A stretch of DNA of 37,145 bases from Candidatus Coatesiibacteriota bacterium (GCA_020348885.1 CP070755.1:1067568-1104712); one strand, 5' to 3'. Shown: positions 23,593 to 31,698, numbered from the stretch's first letter. The notes: a model not told the origin generated them from the letters alone. Numbers and translations are program-made.

Positions 23593-25236
23593 CTAAAAAC
23601 CGGCCTCTACGATAACCATCTTCCTGGCTTCCTTGAAACCGCCGGCCCTCAACTCGTAGACATAAACACCCGGCACGAGCGCTAGGTCCGCCGTTAGGGC
23701 AGTTTCCCCCGCTTCGGCCGGACCGTCGTACACCGTCGCGACCAGGCGCCCGGCTATGTCGTACACAGAAAGCGTCACCCGGCCGGCTTCGCCGGTCGTG
23801 AACCGGAACGTAACGGTCCCGCCGCTCGGGTTCGGGCGGACCGGCGCCAGGCTGTATACGCCGGCCGTCTCCGGAACCGTCGCCCGGACCGGCCCGTACG
23901 CCTCGGACGCGCCCGAGACTTCCACGGCCTCGAGCCAGTAGTCGTAAACGCCGCCCGGTTCCACGTCCCCGTCGGCGTAACGATAAGGCGACGCGCCGAC
24001 GATTAAACCGCCGTTAAGCCGCTCCCTCGCGGCGCCGGCGGACCGGTACAGGTTGAACCCGGCCAGGTCAGTCTCGTACGCGGTTTCCCACTCCACGTCC
24101 ACCGCTTTTGCGCCTACGGGCTCCGCCGTAAACGACGTCAATTCCACGCCGACGGTGTTCTCTATGAGCACGTTCATACACATCATCGCAAGGTAACTCG
24201 TAACCCAGGACTGGTCGTAGTCATCAGAGTCGTCGTCGTTGGCGGGTATGCCGCCGTCGGAGTCGCCGTCCTCGGCGGCAAGGAAGTCGGCCAGCGTCTC
24301 GAACTTGTCCCAATAGACGGCGCCGGCTCCGCCGTCGAACGCGGACCAGTGCCCCCACGCGAACCAACCCTTCCACGCGTTATCCCACCCGTAGATCGTA
24401 TCGACCGTATCGGGCAGGTACGCCGCGTACGTCGTCATCCACTCTTCACGCTCGCCCGGGTACGCCTGGAAGTACGAACGGTCCAACCCCCAGACGGTCG
24501 CGCCGCCGGACATAGCCCAGGAATGGAAACCTATCGTGGACTCGGGGTTCGATTCGGCCCACGTCTTTACTTCCTCGGCCCGGGCCAGGGCCTGCGCTTT
24601 CATCGCGTCGTCGCCTATATCCTCGGCGTATTCGTAAACGTTGCCAACGGCCCAGGCCGTACAATAGCCGTCATTCAACGAATTCAAGTCTATCGGGTTG
24701 TCGAGAAAGAACTCGGCGGACGCGATACCGTACCATTTGTAGGTATCGTCGCCGGTTACTTCCCTGTACATCCGCTCGCAGCGGGTCGCCCAGCCGCAGT
24801 TATAGACCCGGTAGTACTTGGAACCGGTATCCCAACCTTCCTCTTCGTACGCGGGGTGGTTCAAAATGTACGTCCAGGACCTGTCGGTGTACTCGTCGTA
24901 CTGGTCGTCGTCGGTCAGCTGGCGATAGCGGGACCATACCCATACGGACTCGGAAGTATTGTCGGTCTGGATGATGTCCTGATGAATAGGGTGTTCGCCT
25001 TCGCGAATCCCGCCGTAGTCGTCGCCGGGGTCCGTCACCTGCATAGTCGAGATGAAGTACGCAGCGTCGGCGAAGACCTCCAACGGATCGTACGCGCCGG
25101 TGCGGCCGCCGTAGCGCGAGTCGTACTCGTAAACCGCCGGCCCGGGGTCTTCGGCTATGAGCTCGTCCGGGACGAACTCAGTAGCGTGGGCGGTTACGGC
25201 TCCTACGGAGAGTATAATTATTAAAACGTTTCGCAT
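23593..25236 (-). CDS. Exported protein with type IX-like C-terminal sorting domain; probable helical-barrel N-domain
   Basis: 547 residues from ATG at 25236. The frame opens three codons earlier at a GTG, but GGGGTGA then sits at ribosome-binding distance of the ATG and the signal peptide begins MRNVLIIILSVGAVTAHA as in its neighbours. The region of about 40-330 is Trp/Tyr-rich with helical repeats (RSWTYILNHPAY, YRVYNCGWATRCERMYREVTGD, GYCTAWAVGNVYEYAEDIGD), reminiscent of an alpha/alpha barrel, but I cannot name the family. A fibronectin-like domain (WETAYETDLAGFNLYRS) follows, then about 80 residues of FlgD/Por type: LAPVRPNPSGGTVTFRF, LSVYDIAGRLVATVYDG, LVPGVYVYELRAGG. Own consensus promoter. 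Confidence 0.82.
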   Translation of the reverse strand: MRNVLIIILSVGAVTAHATEFVPDELIAEDPGPAVYEYDSRYGGRTGAYDPLEVFADAAYFISTMQVTDPGDDYGGIREGEHPIHQDIIQTDNTSESVWVWSRYRQLTDDDQYDEYTDRSWTYILNHPAYEEEGWDTGSKYYRVYNCGWATRCERMYREVTGDDTYKWYGIASAEFFLDNPIDLNSLNDGYCTAWAVGNVYEYAEDIGDDAMKAQALARAEEVKTWAESNPESTIGFHSWAMSGGATVWGLDRSYFQAYPGEREEWMTTYAAYLPDTVDTIYGWDNAWKGWFAWGHWSAFDGGAGAVYWDKFETLADFLAAEDGDSDGGIPANDDDSDDYDQSWVTSYLAMMCMNVLIENTVGVELTSFTAEPVGAKAVDVEWETAYETDLAGFNLYRSAGAARERLNGGLIVGASPYRYADGDVEPGGVYDYWLEAVEVSGASEAYGPVRATVPETAGVYSLAPVRPNPSGGTVTFRFTTGEAGRVTLSVYDIAGRLVATVYDGPAEAGETALTADLALVPGVYVYELRAGGFKEARKMVIVEAGF

Positions 25237-25283
25237 ATCAATCACCCCGTTTCGGATAAAGGACCTTTGAAGCGTCGTACGGG

Positions 25284-25312
25284 ATTATAACCACGCTTTA
25301 TCTACCCGTCAA
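25284..25312 (-). promoter_or_regulatory. Sigma-70 promoter of the 23593-25236 gene
   Basis: TTGACG and TATAAT on the minus strand with exact 17-base spacing. Confidence 0.87.
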
Positions 25313-25339
25313 GGACTATCGGGCTAAGCGTTAATAAAC

Positions 25340-25368
25340 TTGAGCAGGAACCACAGGAGTGTTATATT
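25340..25368 (+). promoter_or_regulatory. Sigma-70 promoter of the propeller-protein gene
   Basis: TTGAGC and TATATT with 17-base spacing, about 68 bases before the ATG at 25437; divergent from the promoter at 25284-25312. Confidence 0.75.
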
Positions 25369-25436
25369 TATACATAACTAAACGTTTAGATTATAAAATA
25401 TGCAAACCGAAACGCGGTTTTTTAAAAGGAGGGACT

Positions 25437-26360
25437 ATGTTTTCGGACGTTAACGCTAAACGCCTGTTAGCTATTTTAGCGGTCGTCTGCGCGTCCGCAA
25501 CCGCGACGGTCGCTACCGACTGGCTCTGGCAGGTTACCACGGACCCGGCCGGAGATAATGAACCTTCCTGGTCGCCCGACGGTACGACGATCGCGTTCAT
25601 GTCGAGCCGCAGTGGCAACCTCGACATCTGGACCATACCCGCCGGCGGCGGGACACCTACGCAGGTAACGACGGATACGGCCGCCGATGGGTCTGCTTCG
25701 TGGTCGCCGGACGGCACGACGATCGCGTTCAGCTCCACCCGCAGCGGCAACTTCGATATCTGGACCATACCCGCCGGCGGCGGAGCATGTACCCAAATAA
25801 CCACGGATCCGGCCTGGGATTGGTCCCCCTCGTGGTCGCCCGACGGCACGACGATCGCGTTCAGCTCCACCCGTAGCGGCAACGACGACGTCTGGACCAT
25901 ACCCGCCGGCGGCGGGACCCCTACTCAAATAACGACGGACACAGCCGACGACGGCTTCCCTTCCTGGTCACCCGACGGGACTACGATAGCTTTCGAATCG
26001 GACCGGAGCGGCAACTGGGATATCTGGACCATACCCGCCGGCGGCGGGACCGCTACCCAGATAACGACGGACCCGGCCGAGGATTATGACGCTTCCTGGT
26101 CGCCCGACGGCACGACGATCGCATTCACCTCGGCCCGCAGCGGTAACTGGGATATCTGGACCGTACCCGCCGGCGGTGGTACGGCTACGCAGGTTACTAC
26201 GGACCCGGATTACGATGGGTGGCCTTCCTGGTCGCCCGACGGCACGACTATCGCGTTCATGTCGAGCCGCAGCGGCAACACGGATATCTGGTGTATAAAA
26301 CCGGACTATGCGTCGATCGCACCGGCGTCCCTGGGCGAAATCAAGGCAACGTTTAAGTAG
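25437..26360 (+). CDS. Exported six-bladed PD40/TolB-type beta-propeller with ASLGEIKATFK tail
   Basis: 307 residues from ATG at 25437 (AAAGGAGG five bases upstream; the frame opens earlier without support). An N-terminal signal-type segment (about 9-27) is followed by six 44-residue PD40 blades, each with SWSPDGTTIAF, SxRSGN and DIWTIPAGGG. The blades fill residues ~32 to ~291 and give one complete six-bladed propeller like the TolB C-terminal domain, without a TolB N-terminal domain. The protein ends SIAPASLGEIKATFK, the same tail as the mosaic proteins although the rest is unrelated. A periplasmic or surface binding protein is inferred; blades are too alike to indicate a ligand. Confidence 0.88.
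   Translation: MFSDVNAKRLLAILAVVCASATATVATDWLWQVTTDPAGDNEPSWSPDGTTIAFMSSRSGNLDIWTIPAGGGTPTQVTTDTAADGSASWSPDGTTIAFSSTRSGNFDIWTIPAGGGACTQITTDPAWDWSPSWSPDGTTIAFSSTRSGNDDVWTIPAGGGTPTQITTDTADDGFPSWSPDGTTIAFESDRSGNWDIWTIPAGGGTATQITTDPAEDYDASWSPDGTTIAFTSARSGNWDIWTVPAGGGTATQVTTDPDYDGWPSWSPDGTTIAFMSSRSGNTDIWCIKPDYASIAPASLGEIKATFK
25530..26309 (+). repeat. Six tandem 132-bp repeats inside the propeller gene
   Basis: Units begin at 25530, 25662, 25794, 25926, 26058 and 26190 with exact 132-base periodicity; the last is slightly shortened and diverged at its end. Blocks such as ACCATACCCGCCGGCGG recur almost unchanged, so copy number could vary by recombination. Confidence 0.92.
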
Positions 26361-26386
26361 AGAGACCCGGATTTGCGCGACGAAGG

Positions 26387-26408
26387 CCTACCCGCCCGGG
26401 TAGGTTTA
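26387..26408 (+). terminator. First terminator of the propeller gene
   Basis: CCTACCCG-CC-CGGGTAGG followed by TTTATT, 27 bases after the stop. Confidence 0.65.
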
Positions 26409-26418
26409 TTACGTTTCG

Positions 26419-26446
26419 GGCCGGTCCGAAGACCGGCCTTTACTTT
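26419..26446 (+). terminator. Second, tandem terminator
   Basis: GGCCGGTC-CGAA-GACCGGCC followed by TTTACTTT. The converging minus-strand gene ends 35 bases further on. Confidence 0.65.
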
Positions 26447-26480
26447 AACGCGTCCGTAATAACCGTACCAAACGGCAAAG

Positions 26481-28502
26481 TTACTCGCTTACCTCAACGA
26501 ACCTTCGCCCCCCTCCATTATACTCATAAACCCCTTTAGTCTCCACCACCAACCGCTCCGTCCCCGTATAATCGACCACCTCGACGTACGCCCTGGGTTC
26601 CTTCTCGTCCGGCTCGAAGCGTAACTCGCCGGACCAGATAACCTCGCCGGTCGCCGCGTCGGTCTCCGCCGTAGCGATGTCGCCGATTATATGGTACTCG
26701 CCGTCGATGTAACTTAATATACGACGCGACCGGGTAATAAAGCCGCCTTCGACGGTCTCGGCCCCGTAGATTATCGCCGGGCGCCCGGCAAAGACCTCTT
26801 CGACGGTTACGACACCCACGAAACCGTGCTCGTCGTCGTAAACCTGCTTGAACGCGTCTTTTTCACGCTCGAAGACGTAAAGCCGCCGGCGCCCCGCGTC
26901 CCGGAAGAGGGCCGTCGCTTCCAACTCCAACGCGCCGTCGCCGTCGAAGTCCCCGGCGTCGAACCATACCGTCGGGTTCTCACCGTCTATAATCAACTCG
27001 TTTATAGGAATCGCCGCGCCGTTGTCCGTCACCCTCACGATATTCTCTAACTCGTCCTCGACGTCGCCGCGCCACCAACCGAACGTATCCCACCGGACGG
27101 TCTTGAGCATCCACTCGAGGCGCTTCTCCGCGTCGGCGACCGGGTCGTAGTACTCGACCATCCTGCTGGCGGCGTAGTCGCCGAACGCGCCGGTCGGGTC
27201 TACGTCGTACGCGGTCTCATAGTACTTTCGGGCTTTCTTAAAGTCCCCCTCCTGAATGTACCCGTCGGCAAGATAAACACAGGTCTGCGCTTTCTCCTCG
27301 GGCTCCCAGTCGCCTTTCAGCAGTTCCTTCACGTACCTTTCGGCGGTCTTCAAATCGGGCCCCTCGTCGCCTATAAGCGCGCCATATACGTACCATTGTA
27401 CCCGCTCGGCCCAACGGGGGTCGTCCGGGAAGTTCTCGACGCACCAGAGACAGTCGCCGGCGTCGAAAGAGAGAAAATGTACCTCAGTCCATACGCCGGT
27501 ACCCGGGTAATTCTCCCGCACCCGGTCGTATTCCTGAGCGTAAAACAGACGGACGGCTTCCGGCGGGTCGTCCGCGTACCTCGATATTTTAGCCGCGATA
27601 ACGTCGCAACCGGCCGCCACCTCGGCGTCGTCGGTGAGTGACTTCACCCTCCCCAGCATCTCCAGGGCGGCGGGAACGTCGCCGTCGTACCACAGTCGCT
27701 TCTCGTATAATATCGTATAAGCGACGTCGTCGCCCCTGGCTTCCAGCGCCGAATCGAAGCTACTGTCCGTAACCTCTTTGTAGAGTAGTTCCTCGTCGTA
27801 TAAAAAGCCCTGGCCCCACGCGTCGGCAGTACCATTTACCGAATACAGATGCGCGCCCGAGAACGCGTACTCCTCATCCGGGTCTTTCCGGGATTTACGG
27901 AGGACCAAAGCTTCAGGCCGGCCGTCGCCGTCGAGGTCGTCCCAGGTTATCTTGTTTCTCTCCTCGTGATAGTACCCGTCCTGCCACGCGGTCGAATCGA
28001 AGCCGCCGTACCACCGGGAGTAGCCCACGTCGATGACCCGTGTCGCGTCCCGTAGAGCGTGCTTCAATCCCCCGTCGTCCAAATAGAACGCGTCGTAGAA
28101 GTCGTACTCGCCGCCGAAACCGCTGCCGTACGATTCCTCGCCGAACTCCAGGACGTAAAGCGGTTCCGCGAACTCCTCGACCGCCGACAGGGTTATCTGG
28201 GTTTCTGAAAGCATCGTCGAAGGGAGGTCGTCTTTAACGTCGGCTAATTTATATCGACCGCCCTCGTGGACGACGTACAAAAGTAGGAGGTCAGATATCC
28301 ATTCTTCGGTAACCGTAACCGCCGCCAGATAACCGTCGTCGCCGACGGCTAGTTCGGCCGAGACCTTTACCATCGGTTCGGTCCAGCGATCGTCTCCGGC
28401 CAGATGCGTTTCGACGAGCTCGCCGACCGCCGCAACATCGAGAGTAGAACAAGCTGGTATAGCGCCGACCGCTAATAGGCCTATTATCAGTAAATTACGC
28501 AT
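26481..28502 (-). CDS. Putative lipoprotein with TPR-like and FG-GAP-like segments
   Basis: 673 residues. The N-terminus MRNLLIIGLLAVGAIPAC followed by STL fits a lipoprotein signal with Cys18, so membrane anchoring is likely. The middle contains DLDGDGRPEALVLRK (about 195-210), a helical TPR-like stretch around 370-460 (AQTCVYLADGYIQEGDFKKARKYYETAYDVDP), and later DFDGDGALELEATALF, both Asp-rich loops of the FG-GAP/VCBS calcium-binding kind. Overall acidic. I do not recognise an assigned family. It begins 25 bp after the stop of the 28528-29682 gene with GAGGC upstream, so the two probably form an operon; both look envelope-associated. Confidence 0.75.
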   Translation of the reverse strand: MRNLLIIGLLAVGAIPACSTLDVAAVGELVETHLAGDDRWTEPMVKVSAELAVGDDGYLAAVTVTEEWISDLLLLYVVHEGGRYKLADVKDDLPSTMLSETQITLSAVEEFAEPLYVLEFGEESYGSGFGGEYDFYDAFYLDDGGLKHALRDATRVIDVGYSRWYGGFDSTAWQDGYYHEERNKITWDDLDGDGRPEALVLRKSRKDPDEEYAFSGAHLYSVNGTADAWGQGFLYDEELLYKEVTDSSFDSALEARGDDVAYTILYEKRLWYDGDVPAALEMLGRVKSLTDDAEVAAGCDVIAAKISRYADDPPEAVRLFYAQEYDRVRENYPGTGVWTEVHFLSFDAGDCLWCVENFPDDPRWAERVQWYVYGALIGDEGPDLKTAERYVKELLKGDWEPEEKAQTCVYLADGYIQEGDFKKARKYYETAYDVDPTGAFGDYAASRMVEYYDPVADAEKRLEWMLKTVRWDTFGWWRGDVEDELENIVRVTDNGAAIPINELIIDGENPTVWFDAGDFDGDGALELEATALFRDAGRRRLYVFEREKDAFKQVYDDEHGFVGVVTVEEVFAGRPAIIYGAETVEGGFITRSRRILSYIDGEYHIIGDIATAETDAATGEVIWSGELRFEPDEKEPRAYVEVVDYTGTERLVVETKGVYEYNGGGRRFVEVSE

Positions 28503-28527
28503 AGTTGCCTCGTGTATCGGTTCAACT

Positions 28528-29682
28528 TTACTCGGGTATCTCGTCGGTCATCCTCATTAATGTCGTTTCGTCCCCCGTCGGCGTTTCGGCGCCGTCCGCC
28601 GCTTCCGTTCCTTCCTCCTGCTCTTCGGCGGGTTTTTTATCGGGTTCGCCCGAAACCTTACCTAAATACGGGTGCCACGCGTACGGGTCGAGGTGGAAGT
28701 ACGCCAGAACGTCCCGTACCGAAGCCTGGGCTTCGGCCTTGCACGTAGCCTCACCCACATACCCTACGTACCCGTCTTCGGTGTATGTGATTATTTTAAC
28801 CTTCTCAGGTTCCTCCACGGTCGTTACCGAGACGGCGAAAGACGCCAAATCCCTTATCGATATCTGGCGGGGTAAGCAAAGTTTGAAACCCTCGAAGTTG
28901 TACGATCTGTGTATCTCACGTCCGATAGCGCCCGGCAGCATTTTAGCCCCCCGGGCCGTCACGCTCCCCACAATCTCATCCGCCGCCCGGTCCTTGGTGG
29001 ACTTGGGTAGCGAGTGGTCCTTGTAGTACGCGATGTAATTTCGCTTTTCGTTTATAACCTTCTTCAGCGTATCCCGGGCTGTACTATACCGTCCGGGGTC
29101 GTATTTGTTTATCAGGTACACGAAGTTCACCGACCAGCGCAGGTCATAAACCCACGCATGCGTGTCGGCGACGCCGGTGTGAAGCGTCGGCGACGCGTAC
29201 CTGGGTAAGCCCGAAACGTCGGCGCCGTAGCCGGTACGCAAGGGCGTCCTTATTATGTCGATAATCGTCTCGGAAATCTGCACGAAACGGCCGCTGGATT
29301 CGGCGTCGGGTTTGACCAAACCCGCCTCTTTGAACGCGGCCACCTCGGCCTCGTAAAGACCGCGGAACTCCAGGTAGCCCCGACTGTGGCTTTCGGCGGA
29401 AAAAATATAGCGAGCGCGGAGGCACTTCGCCCGCGTATCGAAGTCAGGCGGGACGCATGACTCCAGCGTCTTTATCAATTCCCCCGCCTTGTCGTAGTTC
29501 CCCTGCTCGAAGTAGTAGTCTATACGGCCACAGAGCCACTCGGCATCGCTTTCGGTAAGATAATCTCCAGCGAACCGCAGCGATTTGCCGTCCACAGTCA
29601 GAGTGCGGCCCGGCGAAAACGAAAGTATGAAAGCCGCAAGCAAAGCTAATACGGCCAGCCTCTTTTTGGCCGGCGGCGACAT
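28528..29682 (-). CDS. Exported protein of unknown function, predicted leaderless
   Basis: 384 residues. An N-terminal signal peptide or anchor (about 8-27: LAVLALLAAFILSFSPG) precedes a largely helical body (for example LCGRIDYYFEQGNYDKAGELIKTLESCVPPDF, TPR-like) and a region at about 255-345 with IRDLASFAVSVTTVEEPEKVKIITYTEDGYVGYVG. The last ~40 residues are Glu/Pro/Thr-rich and disordered. No family recognised. The start lacks a ribosome binding site because the -10 box of its promoter ends six bases before the ATG, so the transcript is predicted to begin at or next to the start codon. First gene of a likely operon with the lipoprotein gene. Confidence 0.7.
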   Translation of the reverse strand: MSPPAKKRLAVLALLAAFILSFSPGRTLTVDGKSLRFAGDYLTESDAEWLCGRIDYYFEQGNYDKAGELIKTLESCVPPDFDTRAKCLRARYIFSAESHSRGYLEFRGLYEAEVAAFKEAGLVKPDAESSGRFVQISETIIDIIRTPLRTGYGADVSGLPRYASPTLHTGVADTHAWVYDLRWSVNFVYLINKYDPGRYSTARDTLKKVINEKRNYIAYYKDHSLPKSTKDRAADEIVGSVTARGAKMLPGAIGREIHRSYNFEGFKLCLPRQISIRDLASFAVSVTTVEEPEKVKIITYTEDGYVGYVGEATCKAEAQASVRDVLAYFHLDPYAWHPYLGKVSGEPDKKPAEEQEEGTEAADGAETPTGDETTLMRMTDEIPE

Positions 29683-29688
29683 CGGCGG

Positions 29689-29717
29689 ATTGTAACAACC
29701 GGCTTTCGTAAAGTCAA
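29689..29717 (-). promoter_or_regulatory. Sigma-70 promoter giving a leaderless transcript
   Basis: TTGACT and TACAAT on the minus strand with 17-base spacing. Only six bases (CCGCCG) separate the -10 from the ATG at 29682, so +1 falls on the A of the start codon. Confidence 0.75.
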
Positions 29718-29739
29718 TACTATCGGGGCGTTGGGGCGC

Positions 29740-29768
29740 TTGACAGCCCGGCTTCGCAGTGGTACTTT
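29740..29768 (+). promoter_or_regulatory. Sigma-70 promoter of the CutA-like / SAM hydroxide adenosyltransferase unit
   Basis: TTGACA and TACTTT with 17-base spacing; the start would be about 10 bases before the ATG at 29786, leaving just the GGAGG. Divergent from the 29689-29717 promoter, with -35 boxes about 22 bases apart. Confidence 0.65.
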
Positions 29769-29785
29769 CGTAACGGAGGACGCGT

Positions 29786-30103
29786 ATGGCCGATTACAAA
29801 ATCGTCGTGTTCGTACCGAACGAGAACCTGGACGCGGTCCGGGCGGCCATGGCGGAGGCCGGCGCCGGCGTAATCGGTAACTACACCTACTGCTCGTTCG
29901 CGTCTCCGGGAACGGGAACGTTCTTAGGCGGCGAGGGCGCGGACCCGGCCGTCGGCGCCGCCGGGCGACTGGAGCGAGTACCCGAGTGGCGCCTGGAGAT
30001 GGTCGTCCCGGCCGAGGTGGCCGAAGTCGTGGTGGCGGCGATGAAGGCCGCGCACCCGTACGAAGAACCGGCGTACGACGTATATGAACTGGTAGATATA
30101 TAG
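29786..30103 (+). CDS. CutA1-like / NIF3-insert (YqfO-type) domain protein
   Basis: 105 residues forming a single ferredoxin-like domain of the kind inserted in bacterial Nif3/YqfO proteins and related to CutA1: ADYKIVVFVPNENLDAVRAAMAEAGAGVIGNYTYCSFASPGTGTFLG and, at the C-terminus, AAHPYEEPAYDVYEL, which is diagnostic. Stand-alone versions are presumed small trimeric regulators or metal-binding proteins; a function cannot be assigned. GGAGG precedes the ATG. One base separates its stop from the SAM hydroxide adenosyltransferase gene, so the two are coupled. Confidence 0.88.
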   Translation: MADYKIVVFVPNENLDAVRAAMAEAGAGVIGNYTYCSFASPGTGTFLGGEGADPAVGAAGRLERVPEWRLEMVVPAEVAEVVVAAMKAAHPYEEPAYDVYELVDI

Positions 30104-30104
30104 G

Positions 30105-30881
30105 ATGGCCGGCGATATCCCGATAATCACCTTGACAAGCGACTTCGGGACCGCCGACGGTTACGTCGCGTGTATGAAGGCGGTCGTACTGGCTGGTTGC
30201 CCGGACGCCCGACTCGTGGATATAACCCACGAGATACCGCCCGGCGACGTCATACGCGGCGCGTTGATACTCGAGGCGACAGTCCCCCACTTTCCCGCCG
30301 GGGCAATCCACCTGGCGGTGGTGGACCCGGGCGTCGGGTCCGAGCGGCGCGGTCTGGCGCTGGCGTCGGGTGGGTACAACTTCATAGGGCCGGACAACGG
30401 CCTGTTCACGCCGTTTCTGGACGCACCCGGCGCCGCAGCGTACGCCCTTCCCAAGCCGGGTCCCGACGTCTCGACCACGTTCCACGGTCGGGACGTCTTT
30501 GCGCTGGCGTCGGCCCGGCTGGCCGCGGGCGCCGATATATCTTCCCTCGGGGAACTCCTGGACAACCTTGTGAGGTTAGATTGGCTAAAAGCCGAGGTCT
30601 CCGACGACGAAATCAAGGGTGAAATCATCTACGTAGACCGCTTCGGGAACTGCGTAACGTCTATAAAAGCCGACGATCTGGGAACCGACGTAATCTACAC
30701 GGTAAAGGCGGCCGGAAGGGACGTCGGACCGTTACGGAAATACTATGCAGAAGTACCGCCGGCCGAGGCACTCGCCTTAATAAATTCGATGGGGCGCCTC
30801 GAAATCGCCGTAAACGGCGGGAGCGCGGAGGAGGCGCTCGGGTTGGCGTTGGGCGATGAAGTTACTGTTCGTCTTATTTAG
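30105..30881 (+). CDS. SAM hydroxide adenosyltransferase (DUF62 / SAM hydrolase family)
   Basis: 258 residues. This family hydrolyses S-adenosylmethionine to adenosine and methionine with an activated water, and is homologous to fluorinase and chlorinase. Signatures: ITLTSDFGTADGYVACMKAV at the N-terminus, LVDITHEIPPGDV, HLAVVDPGVGSERRG, NFIGPDNGLFTPF and TFHGRDVFALASARLA. The catalytic Asp-Arg-His set corresponds to Asp74, Arg81 and His127, matching the spacing in the archaeal enzyme, and there is no fluorinase-type insertion visible. The C-terminal beta-barrel domain has IIYVDRFGNCVTSI. Probably cytoplasmic; physiological role in bacteria is unsettled. Confidence 0.94.
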   Translation: MAGDIPIITLTSDFGTADGYVACMKAVVLAGCPDARLVDITHEIPPGDVIRGALILEATVPHFPAGAIHLAVVDPGVGSERRGLALASGGYNFIGPDNGLFTPFLDAPGAAAYALPKPGPDVSTTFHGRDVFALASARLAAGADISSLGELLDNLVRLDWLKAEVSDDEIKGEIIYVDRFGNCVTSIKADDLGTDVIYTVKAAGRDVGPLRKYYAEVPPAEALALINSMGRLEIAVNGGSAEEALGLALGDEVTVRLI

Positions 30882-30891
30882 AGGTAAACCT

Positions 30892-31692
30892 ATGAAGCGA
30901 ATAATCCGCAAAACCGTTTATTTCTTAATCCTATATGTACTCGTTCCCGCTGCCGCGACGTCCACCGAAAACGGGTCTGGGTCACGCGAAGCCAACGAAT
31001 ACGCTAAAAGTATCGAAACCGCGTATTTCAACGCCAAAGAGCTAGAAGAAGCGGGCTATAACGCCGCCGCATTAGAAGCGTATGCGGAGTGCGTCGAGTT
31101 ATTCAAAGAAGCTAGCCAAGAATACGGCTCGGATATCGAAGAGTTATCCGGGTATGCAGCCGAATCCGCCTTTGAGATCGCGGAAGCGAACTTCGAAAAT
31201 TACGATCGAATACGGCTGGTTATGCCCCCAAAAACGCTCGAAACCAACCTTAGTAAACGTCTAGAGTTGTCGAAACGGCTGGTCGATTATTACCGGTATT
31301 GCGTCGATTTAGACGTACCGGAATGGACCGTAGCGGCAGAAGTGCGTATGGGCGACGTGAACTACTCTTTCGCCGAAGCGTTATGTAACGCTGAACCGCC
31401 GCCGGAAATCGCCCCCGAAAAATGGATATATCTACGGCCGGGCGACGACGACCGGATTCTATTGGAGGACATGCACAGGAACTACGTTCACTCGTTGGAA
31501 GAACAGGCTTTCCCCTTGTACGACCAGGCGCGAGCTTTCTACGCCGACGCGCTAAAAACCGCCGGCGCCAATAATATCAACGACGAATGGACCAGGCGGG
31601 CCGCCGAGATGAGCGAAGAAGCCGAGGAACGTAGTCGAATTATACGCGCTGGGGTATTTGAACGAAGAGAATTCGAAAGCGGAGATTTATAA
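30892..31692 (+). CDS. Exported helical (TPR-like) protein
   Basis: 266 residues from ATG at 30892, with GAGGT seven bases upstream. The frame opens at 30856, inside the preceding gene, without support. Signal peptide or anchor at about 7-24 (VYFLILYVLVPAAAT). The remainder is mostly helical and acidic with TPR-like periodicity (ETAYFNAKELEEAGYNAAALEAYAECVELFKEASQEYG; later YDQARAFYADALKTAG). No known family recognised. It starts 10 bp after the SAM hydroxide adenosyltransferase gene, so probably belongs to that transcript, and converges on the barrel gene with only six bases between stops. Confidence 0.7.
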   Translation: MKRIIRKTVYFLILYVLVPAAATSTENGSGSREANEYAKSIETAYFNAKELEEAGYNAAALEAYAECVELFKEASQEYGSDIEELSGYAAESAFEIAEANFENYDRIRLVMPPKTLETNLSKRLELSKRLVDYYRYCVDLDVPEWTVAAEVRMGDVNYSFAEALCNAEPPPEIAPEKWIYLRPGDDDRILLEDMHRNYVHSLEEQAFPLYDQARAFYADALKTAGANNINDEWTRRAAEMSEEAEERSRIIRAGVFERREFESGDL

Positions 31693-31698
31693 AAAGCG

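Noticed and set aside
24349-25224. Long plus-strand open frame opposite the 23593-25236 gene
   Set aside because: It is the antisense shadow of a GC-rich gene with signal peptide, sorting domain and promoter; its sequence is Arg/Val-rich without domain features. The same holds for 13840-14709, 15315-16016 and the minus frame 29646-30485.
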